DNA of 64,000 bases from Ceratotherium simum simum (Eukaryota > Chordata > Mammalia > Perissodactyla > Rhinocerotidae), in NCBI RefSeq assembly GCF_000283155.1, contig NW_004454166.1, positions 13,399,772 through 13,463,771 of the forward strand, written 5' to 3'. Below, piece after piece: positions 1 to 10,424 of the stretch (positions are counted from its first letter, which is position 1; the number at the start of each line of letters is the position of its first letter). Made by a program: the position numbers and the translations under genes. The notes under the pieces are model-generated. The model searched no databases. It worked only from the letters and a program-made list of their open reading frames with translations, and had not been told where the DNA came from.

Positions 1-727
1 AAATATACATTCATTCTTAAAACATTTTAAGGATGTTTACATTGAAACCAGATGCCTCCTCCACAGACAGCCCCCATTTCTGTTGATTTTACAGCTCTAC
101 TGCTCACTTCAGTTTTCTCAGTGGGGTCTTTGTTTCACTCACAAGTAGAAAGAATGTTTCTTTTGTTTGCTTTTCTTTGCCCTCAGTGTGGCCAGCCTCT
201 GGAGGGAACTCCGGCCATGCTGGGATTTGGCTGGCATCCCTCCCATTTCACTCCTGAATGTCACGTGCACGCATGATGGTAAATCATTTCTGATATGCCG
301 TGCGCTTGGGCTTTTCCTAGAGCCCTGCGTGGTTGGAATGTTGCAGCAGTTCGAGCAACAGTTAGCGAATGCTCCCAAGTAAAGAAGTTGAGTCAGTTCA
401 GGAAACCCATTTCGTGGCGCAGGACGAAGCTAGGATTTCTAGGGAATTTCTGGCCCTTCTAAATGTCATCTGAACCCAAAGCTTTTAATTCTGAGTAGAA
501 TTCATAGCCAAGCAAAGAGCTGGAGGACTTGTTTGTTCAAATGCCTGCAGCTATTGGCCTGAGGGAGGATGGGGAGAGGAGCTATTCCCAAGGGTGCCCT
601 GTTCTTTCTTGATCAGTTGGCAGTTGAACTAGTAGCAAGAACCAGAAGGACGAACATCTAGGAAAAAGTCAATGGCAAAAAGATAACTAAGCAAACCTTT
701 TCCACTCACTCTTGTATTTGGCCTGGT
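1..727. other. Unassigned intergenic sequence
   Basis: A pyrimidine tract ending in CAG near 185 resembles a splice acceptor, and short open frames follow on both strands. None encodes anything recognisable. No repeat was recognised. Confidence 0.4.
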
Positions 728-990
728 TCATCCACTTATTTATTCAGAAAACATTTAGCACCTGTTACATATTGCCAGGCTTTATGCTAGATATTGTGGG
801 ACAGCGGTGCTTATCTCCCGTAGGGGTGGTGGTGACAGAAGAGTCTAGAAAATTACAATGTGGCAAATAATATGGAGGGAAACACATAGGATAATAGGAG
901 ATCAGAGAAAGGCATTCAGTGTAGACTAGGTAGAATAAAGGTAGAGTGCGAGAAGACTTCTGGAAGGAGGTCAAGACTGAAGTGACCATG
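728..990 (-). repeat. L2 LINE 3' end
   Basis: It reads as the reverse of the L2 terminus: a tract near TTATTTATTCAGAAAACATT, then 'gcacctgttacatattgccaggc', then further along 'ctggaaggaggtcaagactga', which corresponds to the L2 'cttcctggaggaggtgacatttga' module. Diverged and therefore old. Confidence 0.6.
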
Positions 991-1008
991 AGTAGGAATT
1001 AGCTAGAC

Positions 1009-1130
1009 TGAGGCTTCTCAAACTGTCATGTGCATGGGAATAATCTGGGGATCTTGTTATAATGAAGATTCTGGTTCTGGAAGTCTGCAGTGGAGCCTGG
1101 GATTCTGCATTTCTAAGAAGTTCCATTCCT
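1009..1130 (+). mobile_element. MER5A-type hAT-Charlie MITE, partial
   Basis: It begins with the MER5 terminal motif (ggcTTCTCAAACT) and continues through the diagnostic 'aataatctggggatcttgtta' and 'gattctgcatttctaagaag' blocks. The far end is missing or too diverged. Confidence 0.75.
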
Positions 1131-1378
1131 GGACAACTTGATCAAAAATAGCACCCAGCCCCCACCTCCACCCTCCCTATCCACTGACCCTGCTTTCCTT
1201 TTCTATAAAGCCCTTGTGACTACCTGACATTAAATGTTCATTTATTTATATATTATATGTGGGGAGAGTCCTACTACAAAAAAGGAACGGATTTTTCTAT
1301 GGTCGCAAAACTTAATGGTAGAACGAGGAGTAGATCCCAGATTTCTCTGTTTTTACCCTTTGATTTATCTACTATTTT

Positions 1379-1416
1379 AATTTTTATTTATTTATTTATT
1401 TATTTTATTTATTTTT
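1379..1416. repeat. (TTTA)n simple repeat
   Basis: A TTTA tetranucleotide run with one interruption. It adjoins the 3' side of the antisense L1 that follows, so it probably expanded from that element's A-rich tail. Confidence 0.85.
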
Positions 1417-2350
1417 GAGTAGGTAATGTATTCACATGGCCACAATTCCAAAGGCACAAAAGATTACATACCCAAAAAAGTCTTCCATCCACCCTCACCC
1501 CTCCACCCCTCTGATGTTCCCCATTGACAAATCTGTTACCAGTTGCTGACAGATCTTTCCAGAGACAGTCCAGGTATATACAAGCAAATACATGCATACA
1601 TTCTCCCACACTCCCCCCTTTCTTTATGCTAAATGCTAACATACTGTGTACTGTTCTGCATTTTGACTTTCTATTTCTAATATATCTTGATGATTGTTTC
1701 ATATCAGCATATGAAGAGCTTTCTCTTTCTCTCTTAAAGTGGAGTAGTGTTCTATTGTATGATTGATATACAATAAATCATTTAACCCTACTGAGTGGCG
1801 TTTATTTGCTATTACAAACAGTACTGCAGGGAATAACATGGTACTCATCATTTTGCACATGGGTCATCTGTAGGATAAAATATGTGGAAGTGGGATTGCT
1901 GGGTCAAAGTCAATGTGCATTTGTAATTTTAATAGACATTGCCAAATGATTGTCCCAGAAGTAGCTAATTTTCCTGTAACAAACTCATTAACACTGTAAC
2001 AAACTTGGTAAATTTTGCCTGCCCCGTGAGTATAAAATAATGCAGTTTTAATTTTGCCTTTCTCTTAGTGTGAGTGAGTTTAAGCATCTCTTCATATGTT
2101 TCAAGGCTATTTGTATTTTCTGTTCTATGGACCATATGTTCATTTCCTTTGCTCATTTTTTTTTTTTTACTGGATGGTTGATCTTATGTCTCACTAATCC
2201 ATAGAAGCATATATTAAGAGAAGTAACCATTTCACTAATTATATTGAGATTGAACATCCTTGCATATGTTTAAGAGCCACTGTATTTTCTCTCCTGAACT
2301 GTCTGTTTATGTAGTTTCCCACTTTTTCCTTTTGGATTATTGCTCTTTTT
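1410..2350 (-). mobile_element. L1 LINE 3' fragment (old L1M type), antisense
   Basis: The reversed sequence matches old L1 3' ends. Landmarks on the + strand are 'taggtaatgtattcacatgg', 'gctattacaaacagtactgc', 'ggaagtgggattgctgggtc' and 'catatgtttaagagccactg'. The 'catatgttt...gccatttgtattttctg' stretch occurs twice (about 2070-2180 and 2240-2345), so the fragment is rearranged or consists of two overlapping insertions. Confidence 0.8.
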
Positions 2351-2558
2351 CTTCTCTATTTGTAGAGTCACTTGTGAGTTATAGAATCCAGATTTTTGGA
2401 CCCCATTCCAACCTCTTACACTTGGCCATGCTGTCTCCTCTAATGACATTGTACTTTTTGTCATTTCATAGAATGGAAGAACATTTTATAAGTAGACATG
2501 TAAAAACCAATTTCCTAACCACCACAAACTCAGAAAATATAGCCTCAAAACCGTGATT

Positions 2559-2820
2559 ATTATTTTTTTTGTGTGTGAGGAGATCAGCCTTGTGCTAACA
2601 TCTGCCAATACTCCTCTTTTTTTTTTTTTTTTTGCTGAGGAAGACTGGCCCTGAGCTAACATCTGTGCCCATCTTCCTCTACTTTATATGGGACACTGCC
2701 ACAGCATGGCCTGCCAAGCAGTGCGTCAGTGCGTGATGTGCCCAGGATCCAAACCAGCGAACCCTGGGCTGCCGCAGCGGAGCACGCGCACTTAACTGCT
2801 TGCGCCACCGGGCCGGTCCC
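2559..2820 (-). mobile_element. ERE SINE (two tail modules)
   Basis: Antisense equine tRNA-derived SINE. It runs from a poly-T tail through two 'gaggaagay..ggccctgagctaacatct' tail modules to the tRNA-like head 'cacttaactgcttgcgccaccgggccggtcc'. It is flanked by ccgtgatt (2551-2558) and ccatgatt (2821-2828), a 7/8 target-site duplication. Confidence 0.93.
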
Positions 2821-3014
2821 CCATGATTGTTTTTTTTAAAGAGCAAGATAATGCAAATCATTCATTCTCTGGCAAATGCATCGCAATATACAAACTTTTA
2901 GAATAGAAAAATAAACCTATAATAAATTTTGCAAGCAATTTATAAATGGAGGCTAGAGTCTAAGATATTGAGCATAGTTGGCAGAGAAGAAAAAAACCAG
3001 TGATTAGCTGCAAT

Positions 3015-3180
3015 CTTCAGACTCAGTTTAAATGCAGCTTCTTCCATGAAGTATGTCTTGGTGGCCCTGGATGGACATTTCTCTTGCTTCTGAATTCCCA
3101 GAGAACTTTGTACCTCTCTTAGGGGATTATCAATGTCTGTCTTTATTACAGTTGGTTTTGTACAAGAGTATTTCCCAGGA
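3015..3180 (+). repeat. L2 LINE 3' fragment
   Basis: The L2 3' landmarks 'ttctgaattcccagagaact', 'ttgtacctctcttaggg' and 'tgtctgtctttattacag' appear in order on the + strand. Confidence 0.6.
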
Positions 3181-3254
3181 GCACCGCTGATTTCCTGCAC
3201 TGATCATAGATTTCTTCCTAAAGGAAGCCTTGAAGGTCCCAAACCACAATCTTC

Positions 3255-3555
3255 TTTTTTTAAGTCAGGTTTATTGAGGTATAATTTACATACCCTAAAA
3301 TTCACCCCTTTGAAGTGTACAATTCAATGAGTGCTGACAAATATATGCAGGTGTGTAATCACTGCCCAAATTAAGATACAGAACGTTTCCCTCACCACAA
3401 AGTGTTCCCGTGGGCCCCTTTGTCATCAATCCCCTCTCTCCACCCGCAGCCCCTATCAATCGCTGATCTGATTTCTGTCCCTATAGTTTTGCCTTTTCCA
3501 GAATGTCATATAAAAGGAAGCAGATATTCTGCAGCTTTTTGTGTCTGGCTATTTT
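3255..3555 (-). mobile_element. L1 3'UTR fragment (L1M/ME type), antisense
   Basis: On the reverse strand it ends in a polyadenylation-like 'cctcaataaa', followed inward by the L1 3'UTR blocks 'ttgaactgtacacttcaaag', 'aacgttctgtatcttaattt' and 'gacattctggaaaaggcaaa'. Confidence 0.8.
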
Positions 3556-3624
3556 TACTCTAAGCCACAGTCCTCTGCAATTAAACACAGGGGAAACAAT
3601 TTCCTCATTGCTTTGTGGAATTGA

Positions 3625-3835
3625 GGCTGAGTAGGCTTGCTCTGTGCCCAGGGTTTTGTGTAATCCACATGACAGCCTTACAGATTATCATTCCCATTCT
3701 GCAGATGAGAATGCTGAGGTTCGGATTAAGTGGTTTGTCCCCAGGCAGAACCCTAGCAAGTGGAGAAGCAGGATTGAACTGAGATCTGATTTGAAAGCCT
3801 GTTTTGTGGACTTTTCCAAGCTCCCTCTTCCCCAG
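3625..3835 (-). repeat. MIR SINE
   Basis: It carries reversed MIR core blocks: 'cccattctgcagatgagaat', 'gctgaggttcggattaagtg', and a tail equivalent to 'gcaggattgaactgagatct'. Confidence 0.75.
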
Positions 3836-4249
3836 AGTCTAGTAAGGCGGAGTTAACAAGAAGACCTGTAAGTTCAGGGAGGAAGATTTTCTCTCACTCA
3901 TCCAGAAACTCACTCACTATAAGCCCAGAAACTAGCCCTGTGCCCACCATATAGAGCTCATTAAATATTGTTAAATGAACTGGGAAAAGAGGACTCTGTC
4001 TTTCTGATCCTTCTGAAGCAAATGCACTGAATTTTCCTTTGCATTAGCTCGCTAGGAGTTTTTCAATTGTTACATTTTTCTTATATCTAAGTTTCTTTTT
4101 TCACTCAGAGTAAAATGCAAACTCTCTCTCAATCCCTGTGATTTTGTGTCCAGGTGCATTATCCCACCACGTGCATTGAAGGAGTGTGAGTGAGTTCCAA
4201 CCATCCCCTTTTGGATTGTCTGTCATTTGAATGAAGGTTTATGTTCATT

Positions 4250-4494
4250 AAAAGCCGCTCCACAGGGGCCGGCCCTGTGGCTTGGTGGTTAAGTGCGTGC
4301 GCTGCAATGCTGGTGGCCGGGGTTCGGATCCCGGGTGCGCATTGAGGCACCACTTCTCCGTCCATCCTGGGGCTGAGTCCCACATACAGCAACTAGAAGG
4401 ATGTGCAGCTATGACATACAACTATCTACTGGGGCTTTGGGGGGAAAAAATAAAATAAATAACATCTTTAAAAAAAAAAAAGCCGCTCCACAGG
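4250..4494 (+). mobile_element. ERE1-type SINE with perfect target-site duplication
   Basis: Sense ERE1. It has a tRNA-like head (ggggccggccctgtggcttg...ggttaagtgcgtgcgct...ggttcggatcccggg), a body with 'cccacatacagcaactagaa', and an A-rich tail. The element spans 4267-4477. Both flanks carry the identical 17-base duplication aaaagccgctccacagg (4250-4266 and 4478-4494). A perfect duplication and an intact B box suggest a relatively recent insertion. Confidence 0.97.
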
Positions 4495-6015
4495 AAATAT
4501 TCAGTTAATCATTACTTACTCTGTTTTATATCTAGACTACAAAGAGTAAAAATCAATATTAAGTAAAATGAACTTAATGTGAATACTTAGAAACAATTTT
4601 AATAAATGTTTAATGTCTTAGATATATTTGAATACACAATGAGTATATGTATAAAATAGTATTGGAATGAAAGCAAAATCTAATCTTATGGTATTTTGAG
4701 TTGCTGGCAAACCACTAGGGTACATGGCAAATTTCTTCCCAAATAAGATGCTTGCTTTTCTAAAAACAATCTGAATGTTTGAAAGCAGATGATGTCAGGA
4801 ATGATGACAATATTACTTTGTGGAATGTTGGGAAATGATGTCTGAGAACAAAGATGAACAATATAAAACATGATATTCCATCATATAAACCTGTGTGCTT
4901 CCCAAAGGGGTTTCTAAAGTATTTCGGGGAACTCTTGAAATTTTTCATTCCTTTGAATTTCTCATTATCCCTTTACATAATTATGTCTCCAAAATGATTC
5001 CTCCTTTGGTAATGAACTTTGGTCACTGGAAGTATAGTGCACCTGGATTTCAGTTCTAAGTATCGATTGTTTATTTAAAATATTTGTCTATTTCATATCC
5101 TGGACCATTCCAATGAAATTTCATCTCAGAAAATAATAAAAGTCCATTTTAATGCTAGAAGTGTGGAACGGTACTAATACTCACCTTTAAAGTAATCAGT
5201 CGAATGTGCTCACTGGCAGATTTGCCATCCCAAACCTACAGATGCAATTGTAGGAGCTGACAGTTTCTCGAAATAGCAATGCACACATCTATGTGGCAAT
5301 AACACAGCAGACTCTGTGCTTTATCATTGCAGCCTAGGCTCACGTAACAAACTCACTGTGGACCAGAGAAAACCTAAATTATTAGAAAGGGGCAAAAATT
5401 ACTTTTGAATGCATTTTTTTGTTACTTGCCTTGAGCTGAGACAATGGGAGGTTTTAAAAAGGGAAATAGGAAAACAGCACCGAGGAAGTGACCTTTTGCC
5501 TTGGGAGACATGGTTTTCCTACCAGCCTTCACCTGGATGCGCCTCCTTCTCATTCTACAGGGGCGATGAGGACATGGGGAGGAAAGGGACAGGGATGCTG
5601 AGAGCAGAAACCAGGAGAAACCTGAGGATTCTAGAGTCAGGAGAAGTTTCAGTGCCCAGGAGAGCTCAGAGCATGCAGCTAGAGCCGAGAGAGAAAGGGA
5701 GCAGTGAGACCACTGTCCAGGGAGTCAACAAGAGTAGGGCCACTTTGAGGACATAATTGGGGGGAGCCTGTGTGGACTCCTTGAGAAGCAGGTGCAAAGA
5801 GCAGGACTAGAGGTGTGGACAGGTGAGCACATCCTGGGGGCAGTGTGGCATGGACAACAGAGCTGATGTAAACTCAGAGGATGGAGGCAGCACTGCACCA
5901 GAAATCCAGAAGGCTCAGTTCTTCCTGCCCACCCTCCAGATGCCCAGTTAATTGCCAGGTCCTAGTAATTCTCCCCACCCACTCAAGTCTGCTCCTTCCT
6001 CCACATCTCTCCGAC
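4495..6015. other. No recognised feature
   Basis: AT-rich to about 5400, then a purine-rich stretch (5550-5830) with a 115-codon chance frame at 5409-5756. No coding signature or repeat was recognised. Confidence 0.4.
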
Positions 6016-6019
6016 AATA

Positions 6020-6760
6020 GACCAGGGAGCTGAGGCCACAGGCTCTACTCCCAGACTGCCTGCATATAAAACCCTGCTCTGCCACCTACTGGTTTCGTAA
6101 CCTTGGGTAAATTGCTTATCCTCCCTGTGCCTCAGTTTTCTCATCTGATAGATGGGAATGATAACACTAATGCTTCTGTTATGGAATTGTCAGGAGTGCT
6201 AAAAGAACTAACCACTGGGAAGCACTCACATGGTACCTGGCTTCGAGTAAGTACTCAATATTAGTTGCTCTATTAGTTTCCTGGGACTAATGTACCCCGA
6301 GAATTACCACAGACTGGGGGCCTTAAAACAGCAGAAATGTATTCTCTCACAGTTATGGAGGTCAGAAGTCTGAAATCAAGGTGTTGGCAGAGTTGATTCC
6401 TTCTGGAGGCTCTAAGGGAGAATCTGTTCCAGGCCTCTCTTCTATGTTCTGGTAGCTGCTGGAATCCTTGGCATTCCTTGACTTGTGACTGCTTAACTCC
6501 AATCTCTGCCTCTGTCTTCACGTGGCCTTCCCCTCTGGGTCTGTGTGTCTCAAACCTTCCTCTCTTTTCTCTTATAAAGACACCAGTCACTGGGTTTAGG
6601 GCCCACTCTAAATCCAGAATGATCTTATGGCAAGATCCTTAATTACATCTGCAAAGACCTTATTTCCAAATGAGGTCATATTAGCAGGTACCGAGGGTTA
6701 GGACTTGGACCCATCCTTTGGGGACTATTCAACCCACTACAGTTGTCATAATCATTATTT
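6020..6760 (+). repeat. Full-length MIR split by an LTR
   Basis: MIR sense copy from the tRNA-like head ('aggctctactcccagactgcc') through 'cctcagttttctcatctgat' to 'gtaagtactcaatattagttg'. The last MIR bases resume after the LTR at 6742-6760 ('ttgtcataatcattatttt'). The MIR was therefore in place before the LTR inserted. Confidence 0.8.
6269..6741 (-). mobile_element. MLT1-family solo LTR (ERVL-MaLR)
   Basis: The reversed LTR starts tctattagtttcctggg and ends cccactaca. In between are MLT1 blocks such as 'accacagactgggggcctta', 'acagcagaaatgtattctct' and 'aaagaccttatttccaaatg'. It is flanked by gttgc (6264-6268) and gttgt (6742-6746), a 4/5 target duplication. There are no internal retroviral genes; this is a solo LTR. 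Confidence 0.85.
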
Positions 6761-7367
6761 TCAATTTAGAACCATATCATCTCTTTTCTAGACTCTGAAA
6801 ATAATCTCCCTGCCCTCAGTCTTCACACGACAATCCGTTCTCAATGATGAGCCCCAGTGATCTTTCCAAAGTAACTTTCCTGCTTAACCCCTTCAGTGGC
6901 TCCCTGTCACTGCAGGAGAACATATGACATGCTGAGCGAAGCTGTGCCCTGGTGCCTGCCTCCTCTCAGCAGTGCCATCTCCCACGTCCCTCCATCTTGC
7001 ACATCCCTCTCCCAAACAGGATGGCTTCTAGTGCCCCAAACATGCTGCACCTTCCATGCCTCCTGGCCCTTGCACAGCTTGTTCCCTCCCTCTGTGTTCT
7101 CCCTACTCTTGAGTGCCTGCACATCCTTTGAAGTTCAGTTCTTATTTCATCTCTGAGATGCCTCCCTGGACCCTCCCTTGGTAGCCCACTCACCCCAAGA
7201 CCCTGGGAATTGGCTTCCTCCTCTTTACCTCCAAAACATCTTGGACTATTATCCCTCTCACCAAACTTTCTTCATTGTTCTGTAAAGGTCTGTTAATGTT
7301 TCCGTTGCTCCTTGAGGGTTATGCCTTACTCAACTCTACATCCCAATGCTAGTGCAGTAAGGGAAGG
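6755..7367 (+). repeat. L2 LINE 3' end
   Basis: It follows L2 order on the + strand: 'gatctttccaaagtaactttcctgctt', 'cttcagtggctccctgtcac', 'ccctcccttggtagcccac', 'ggtgttgaataatgaatgga'. It runs into the adjoining tetranucleotide array. Confidence 0.75.
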
Positions 7368-7625
7368 TGTTGAATAATGAATGGATGGATAGATGGTTGG
7401 ATGTATAGAGAGATGAACAAATGGGTGGATGGATAGATGAGTGGATGAGTGACTGGGAAAATGAATGGACGGATGATTGGGTGGGTGGATAGGTGGATAG
7501 GATGGGTGAATGGACAGATAGATGGATGAATGCATGGGTGGGTGGATGGATGGATGGATTGATAGATGGGTGTGTGGATGGGTGGATGAATAGATGAATG
7601 AATGGGTGGATGGATGGATGAATAA
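7368..7625. repeat. (ATGG)n-type imperfect tetranucleotide array
   Basis: About 250 bases of degenerate GGAT/ATGG units with many substitutions. It starts exactly at the L2 terminus, whose natural end is a short (TGAATGAA)n run. The long reverse-strand open frame across it (Pro/His/Ser repeats) is a product of the repeat. Confidence 0.9.
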
Positions 7626-7868
7626 TAACTGGGAAAAGGAAAACTCTGAGTCAGGGATTATGTGCAACCACAGGGTCAAACCTGGACTAAAGCTGGGACC
7701 ATCTGTGGTTAGCAGATCTGACCAGTTATTAAAGGAGGGAATGTGGCTACTGAGGAATCAGATCTGTGTAGTATAAATTATGAACAGCTATGTATATAAA
7801 CAGTCCAGTACACGATATCTAAAGTAACTGCTGAGCAAACTCATCATAGCTCCCCAGAGAACTTTGAT

Positions 7869-8140
7869 TCTTCTCAATTTCTTTTTCTTTTTTTTTTTTT
7901 CATGAGGAAGATCAGCCCTGAGCTAACATCTGCCAATCCTCCTCTTTTTGCTGAGGAAGACTGGCCATGGGCTAACATCTGTGCCCATCTTCCTCCACTT
8001 TATATGGGACGCCGCCACAGCATGGCCTGACAAGCGGTGTGTCGGTGTGCACCCGGGATCCGAACCCCCGGCCGCCAGCAGCGGAGCGCGCGCACTTAAC
8101 CGCTTTGCCACTGGGCCGGCCCCACCTCTTCTCAATTTCT
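7869..8140 (-). mobile_element. ERE SINE (two tail modules) with perfect duplication
   Basis: Antisense ERE at 7883-8126, flanked by the identical 14-mer tcttctcaatttct (7869-7882 and 8127-8140). The head 'cgcgcacttaaccgctttgccactgggccggcccc' is well preserved and CpG-rich for a SINE, which suggests youth. Confidence 0.97.
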
Positions 8141-8219
8141 AAAGTCCTGAATTAAAGAAGCCCCTTTGGGAGTGAACAAAACATGGTTCTCACATATTAC
8201 GCTTTATTATGAAATAGAC

Positions 8220-8300
8220 TTACCTGGTGCATAAGTTTAAAATGTGGATCCCTACGCCCCACCCCAGAGATTCTGATAAAGTCAGTGTGGAGCAGGTTCA
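8220..8300 (-). repeat. MER5-type fragment
   Basis: A short block, 'aagtttaaaatgtggatccctacgccccaccccagagattctgat', matches the interior of MER5-type elements. Ends are not defined. Confidence 0.5.
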
Positions 8301-8520
8301 GTGATTTGTGGAGAAGATAAAGGTGCAGATTCTGTCTGCCACATCTGCTCTGTATGACCTTAGAGAGTTTCTTAATTCTTCATCTCTGAAGTGGAGAAAA
8401 TAATAGTACCTCTTTATAGGACTGTGGCGAGTTAATATAATAATAAGAAGGGTTTGACATATATGAGTGCTCAGTGAGGTTACCTGCAGTCATTGCTGTC
8501 ATCATCATCATCAGTGCTGT
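8300..8520 (+). repeat. MIR SINE, diverged
   Basis: It contains 'tgtatgaccttagagagttt', 'aataatagtacctctttata' and 'gagtgctcagtgag' in MIR sense order. Ends are approximate. Confidence 0.65.
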
Positions 8521-8525
8521 TCTAG

Positions 8526-8668
8526 ATCAGTGGTTCTTAATCCCGGCTGCATAATAAAATCACCTGGGAAATTTGAAAACAGATCCTGATATAGTTGGTC
8601 TGGAGTGGGTCTCGGGGAGGCGTATTATTTGAAAGCATCTCGGGTTTAATGCGCTGCCATGGTTGAGA
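8526..8668 (+). mobile_element. MER5B-type hAT-Charlie MITE
   Basis: The terminal motif 'cagtggttcttaatcccggctgcataataaaatcacctggg' and the interior 'ttggtctggagtgggtctcggg' match MER5B. The inverted end 'gccatggttgagacc' closes it. Confidence 0.75.
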
Positions 8669-8694
8669 CCCCGCAGGGCCTAGCTGGGTGCTTC

Positions 8695-8848
8695 TCAAAC
8701 TTGAATGGACATGAATCACTGGGGCATCTTATAAAAATGCAGATTTTGGTTCAGTAGGTTTCAGGCCAGCTGAGAATCCGCATTTCAACCACGATGCCGA
8801 TGTTGCCGTCCACAGGTCACACTCTGAGTAACAAAGCTTTAGAGTACG
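8695..8848 (+). mobile_element. MER5A hAT-Charlie MITE
   Basis: It runs from 'gcttctcaaacttgaatggacatgaatcactgggg' through 'aaaatgcagattttggttcagtagg' to 'cacactctgagtaacaaagc', a near-complete MER5A. Confidence 0.8.
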
Positions 8849-8849
8849 A

Positions 8850-9754
8850 CCGCGGATCCCAAGCAGACACAACCCACAGCTTGGTCGGGGGTTTGATGTC
8901 AACACAGGGATCGATTGCGTCAGAGGCCTTGTTACACCCAGGCCTGTCGCATGCCTAGTGCCGCACTCTGCCCGGAAGCTCCCCCAGTCCCTCACTCACA
9001 TGGCCAAACCCTGGGAGGAGATGGAAGCAGGCTGTCTCGGACTTCCTTGATAAGACATGTCAGATGAACTTGCCTCACTGTCCTGGGAGCCCTTTCAGAA
9101 GGCATTTAAGGAAGCGCCGCGCACTTAGCACCTAGCTCCTCAGAAGGTGGAGCTCAGGGTCATCATTTTGCCCATAAAAGGGTGATATGTGTGTGTCTAA
9201 ACTGCTAAGTCAATTACCTTGCCCAGTGGGAGTAGTATTGTTGCCTCCGTTTTTGGCACAAATGACTTGAGTGTTTTCTAAGCACCATTAAATGCCAAAG
9301 TCCGTGGCCCTCAATTTGGTCCAGGTGTAACGACTTACAGGCCTACAGTCAAACTGGACAAGGGAGGGGGTGGAAGATTAAATCAGAGCCGACCAACAGG
9401 CACAGGATGTTAATTCTCCCAGATGGGGTCTGCATCTTCTTGCAAACTCATTGTGATTTCCTCAGAGCAGCCCTCTCCAAGGTTTAAGTTGTAAGCAGAG
9501 GCCCTCCGTGCTGGGGTGTAGGACGTAGAATTTACAGCATCGTGAAATCACCCTGAAGGCAAAGCTGAGAGCATCTTCATTTATCGTGGATGTGTTTAAT
9601 GTTACATCATCCTTCTGCTGCATGTTGATTAGGCAAACTTGTGAGTCATTTAAATACCCGATTACAAAGACTCCTACTTTTCACACGGCAAACCTATCCT
9701 TTAGATTTCCATTTCATATTTTCCGATTCCTAAGATTTAGAGTCAACACTAATT
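8850..9754. other. Unassigned intergenic sequence
   Basis: No repeat or exon was recognised. The 9560-9760 part has little sign of repeat origin and could be unique ancient sequence; conservation cannot be judged from one genome. Confidence 0.35.
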
Positions 9755-9995
9755 ACTTTTATGGAAGGTGTGCATTATTTATCATCCTCATCACCAGAAA
9801 AATAAAAGCCAAGACAGACCCTCCCATGTACCCTTTGAGGTAGATATTTTTAGCCTCAGTTTCCCTAGGATGAAACCGAGGCAAAGGGAGGTTAAGTACC
9901 TTGCCCAGGGTCCCCCACCTAATAAATATGGAGCTGGTATTTGAACCCAGAACATCCTGGCACCAATGTTCTGAACCATTGCGCTCGACTCCTTT
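9755..9995 (-). repeat. MIR SINE
   Basis: Reversed MIR blocks are 'accgaggcaaagggaggttaag', 'taccttgcccagggt' and 'tggtatttgaacccagaac'. Confidence 0.8.
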
Positions 9996-10009
9996 TGTAG
10001 GAATGTTGC

Positions 10010-10235
10010 TACTCAGCATTTATGAGTGCTTAGTACCTGCCAGGCACGGTGCTCAGGGCTCAACATGGATTGCCTCCTTTTGCCCTCAAAACACTCATAT
10101 GGTTTAGGCACTACTAATTTCATTTCCCTATAGAGGGAGCTGATCTTAGAGAAATGATATGATTTTCCCAAGTTTACTCTCTACCTTGTAGGCACTAGAG
10201 CTGGGGTTTGAACCCAAGGGTCCATGTCCCCTCTC
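10010..10235 (-). repeat. MIR SINE
   Basis: A second reversed MIR directly follows the previous one: 'gagtgcttagtacctgccaggcacggtgctc' through 'ctagagctggggtttgaaccca'. The two are separate insertions, because each has its own start and tail. Confidence 0.8.
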
Positions 10236-10424
10236 CTTAGCTGACTTTGGATTCTTGTCCCCTGTCACTCTTCTCTCTAACCCCGGAGTGAACGTTCCCT
10301 GGATCTGTCCACACATTGGTTCCATCAGTGCCCACCTATGCCCACTCCCCCCAAGTCCCTTGTGCCGTGTAAGGTAACACATTCACAGGTTCCAGGGATC
10401 CGGACGTGGACATCTTTGGAGGCC

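Noticed and set aside
1..380. Exon at the window start after a pyrimidine-AG
   Set aside because: Open frames on both strands are short, with no recognisable protein; the acceptor match alone is not enough.
4267..4340. tRNA gene-like A and B boxes
   Set aside because: They belong to the tRNA-derived head of the ERE SINE; no acceptor stem pairing was found to suggest a functional tRNA.
6269..6741. Possible endogenous retrovirus with genes
   Set aside because: Only solo MLT1/MST LTRs are present here and at 13710 and 39333; there is no internal coding region.
7368..7625. Regularly spaced repeats like a CRISPR array
   Set aside because: The units are 4 bases long, degenerate and without spacers, in a mammalian genome.
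7326..7679. 117-codon reverse frame rich in His, Pro and Ser
   Set aside because: It is the translation of the (ATGG)n microsatellite and the L2 end, not a protein gene.
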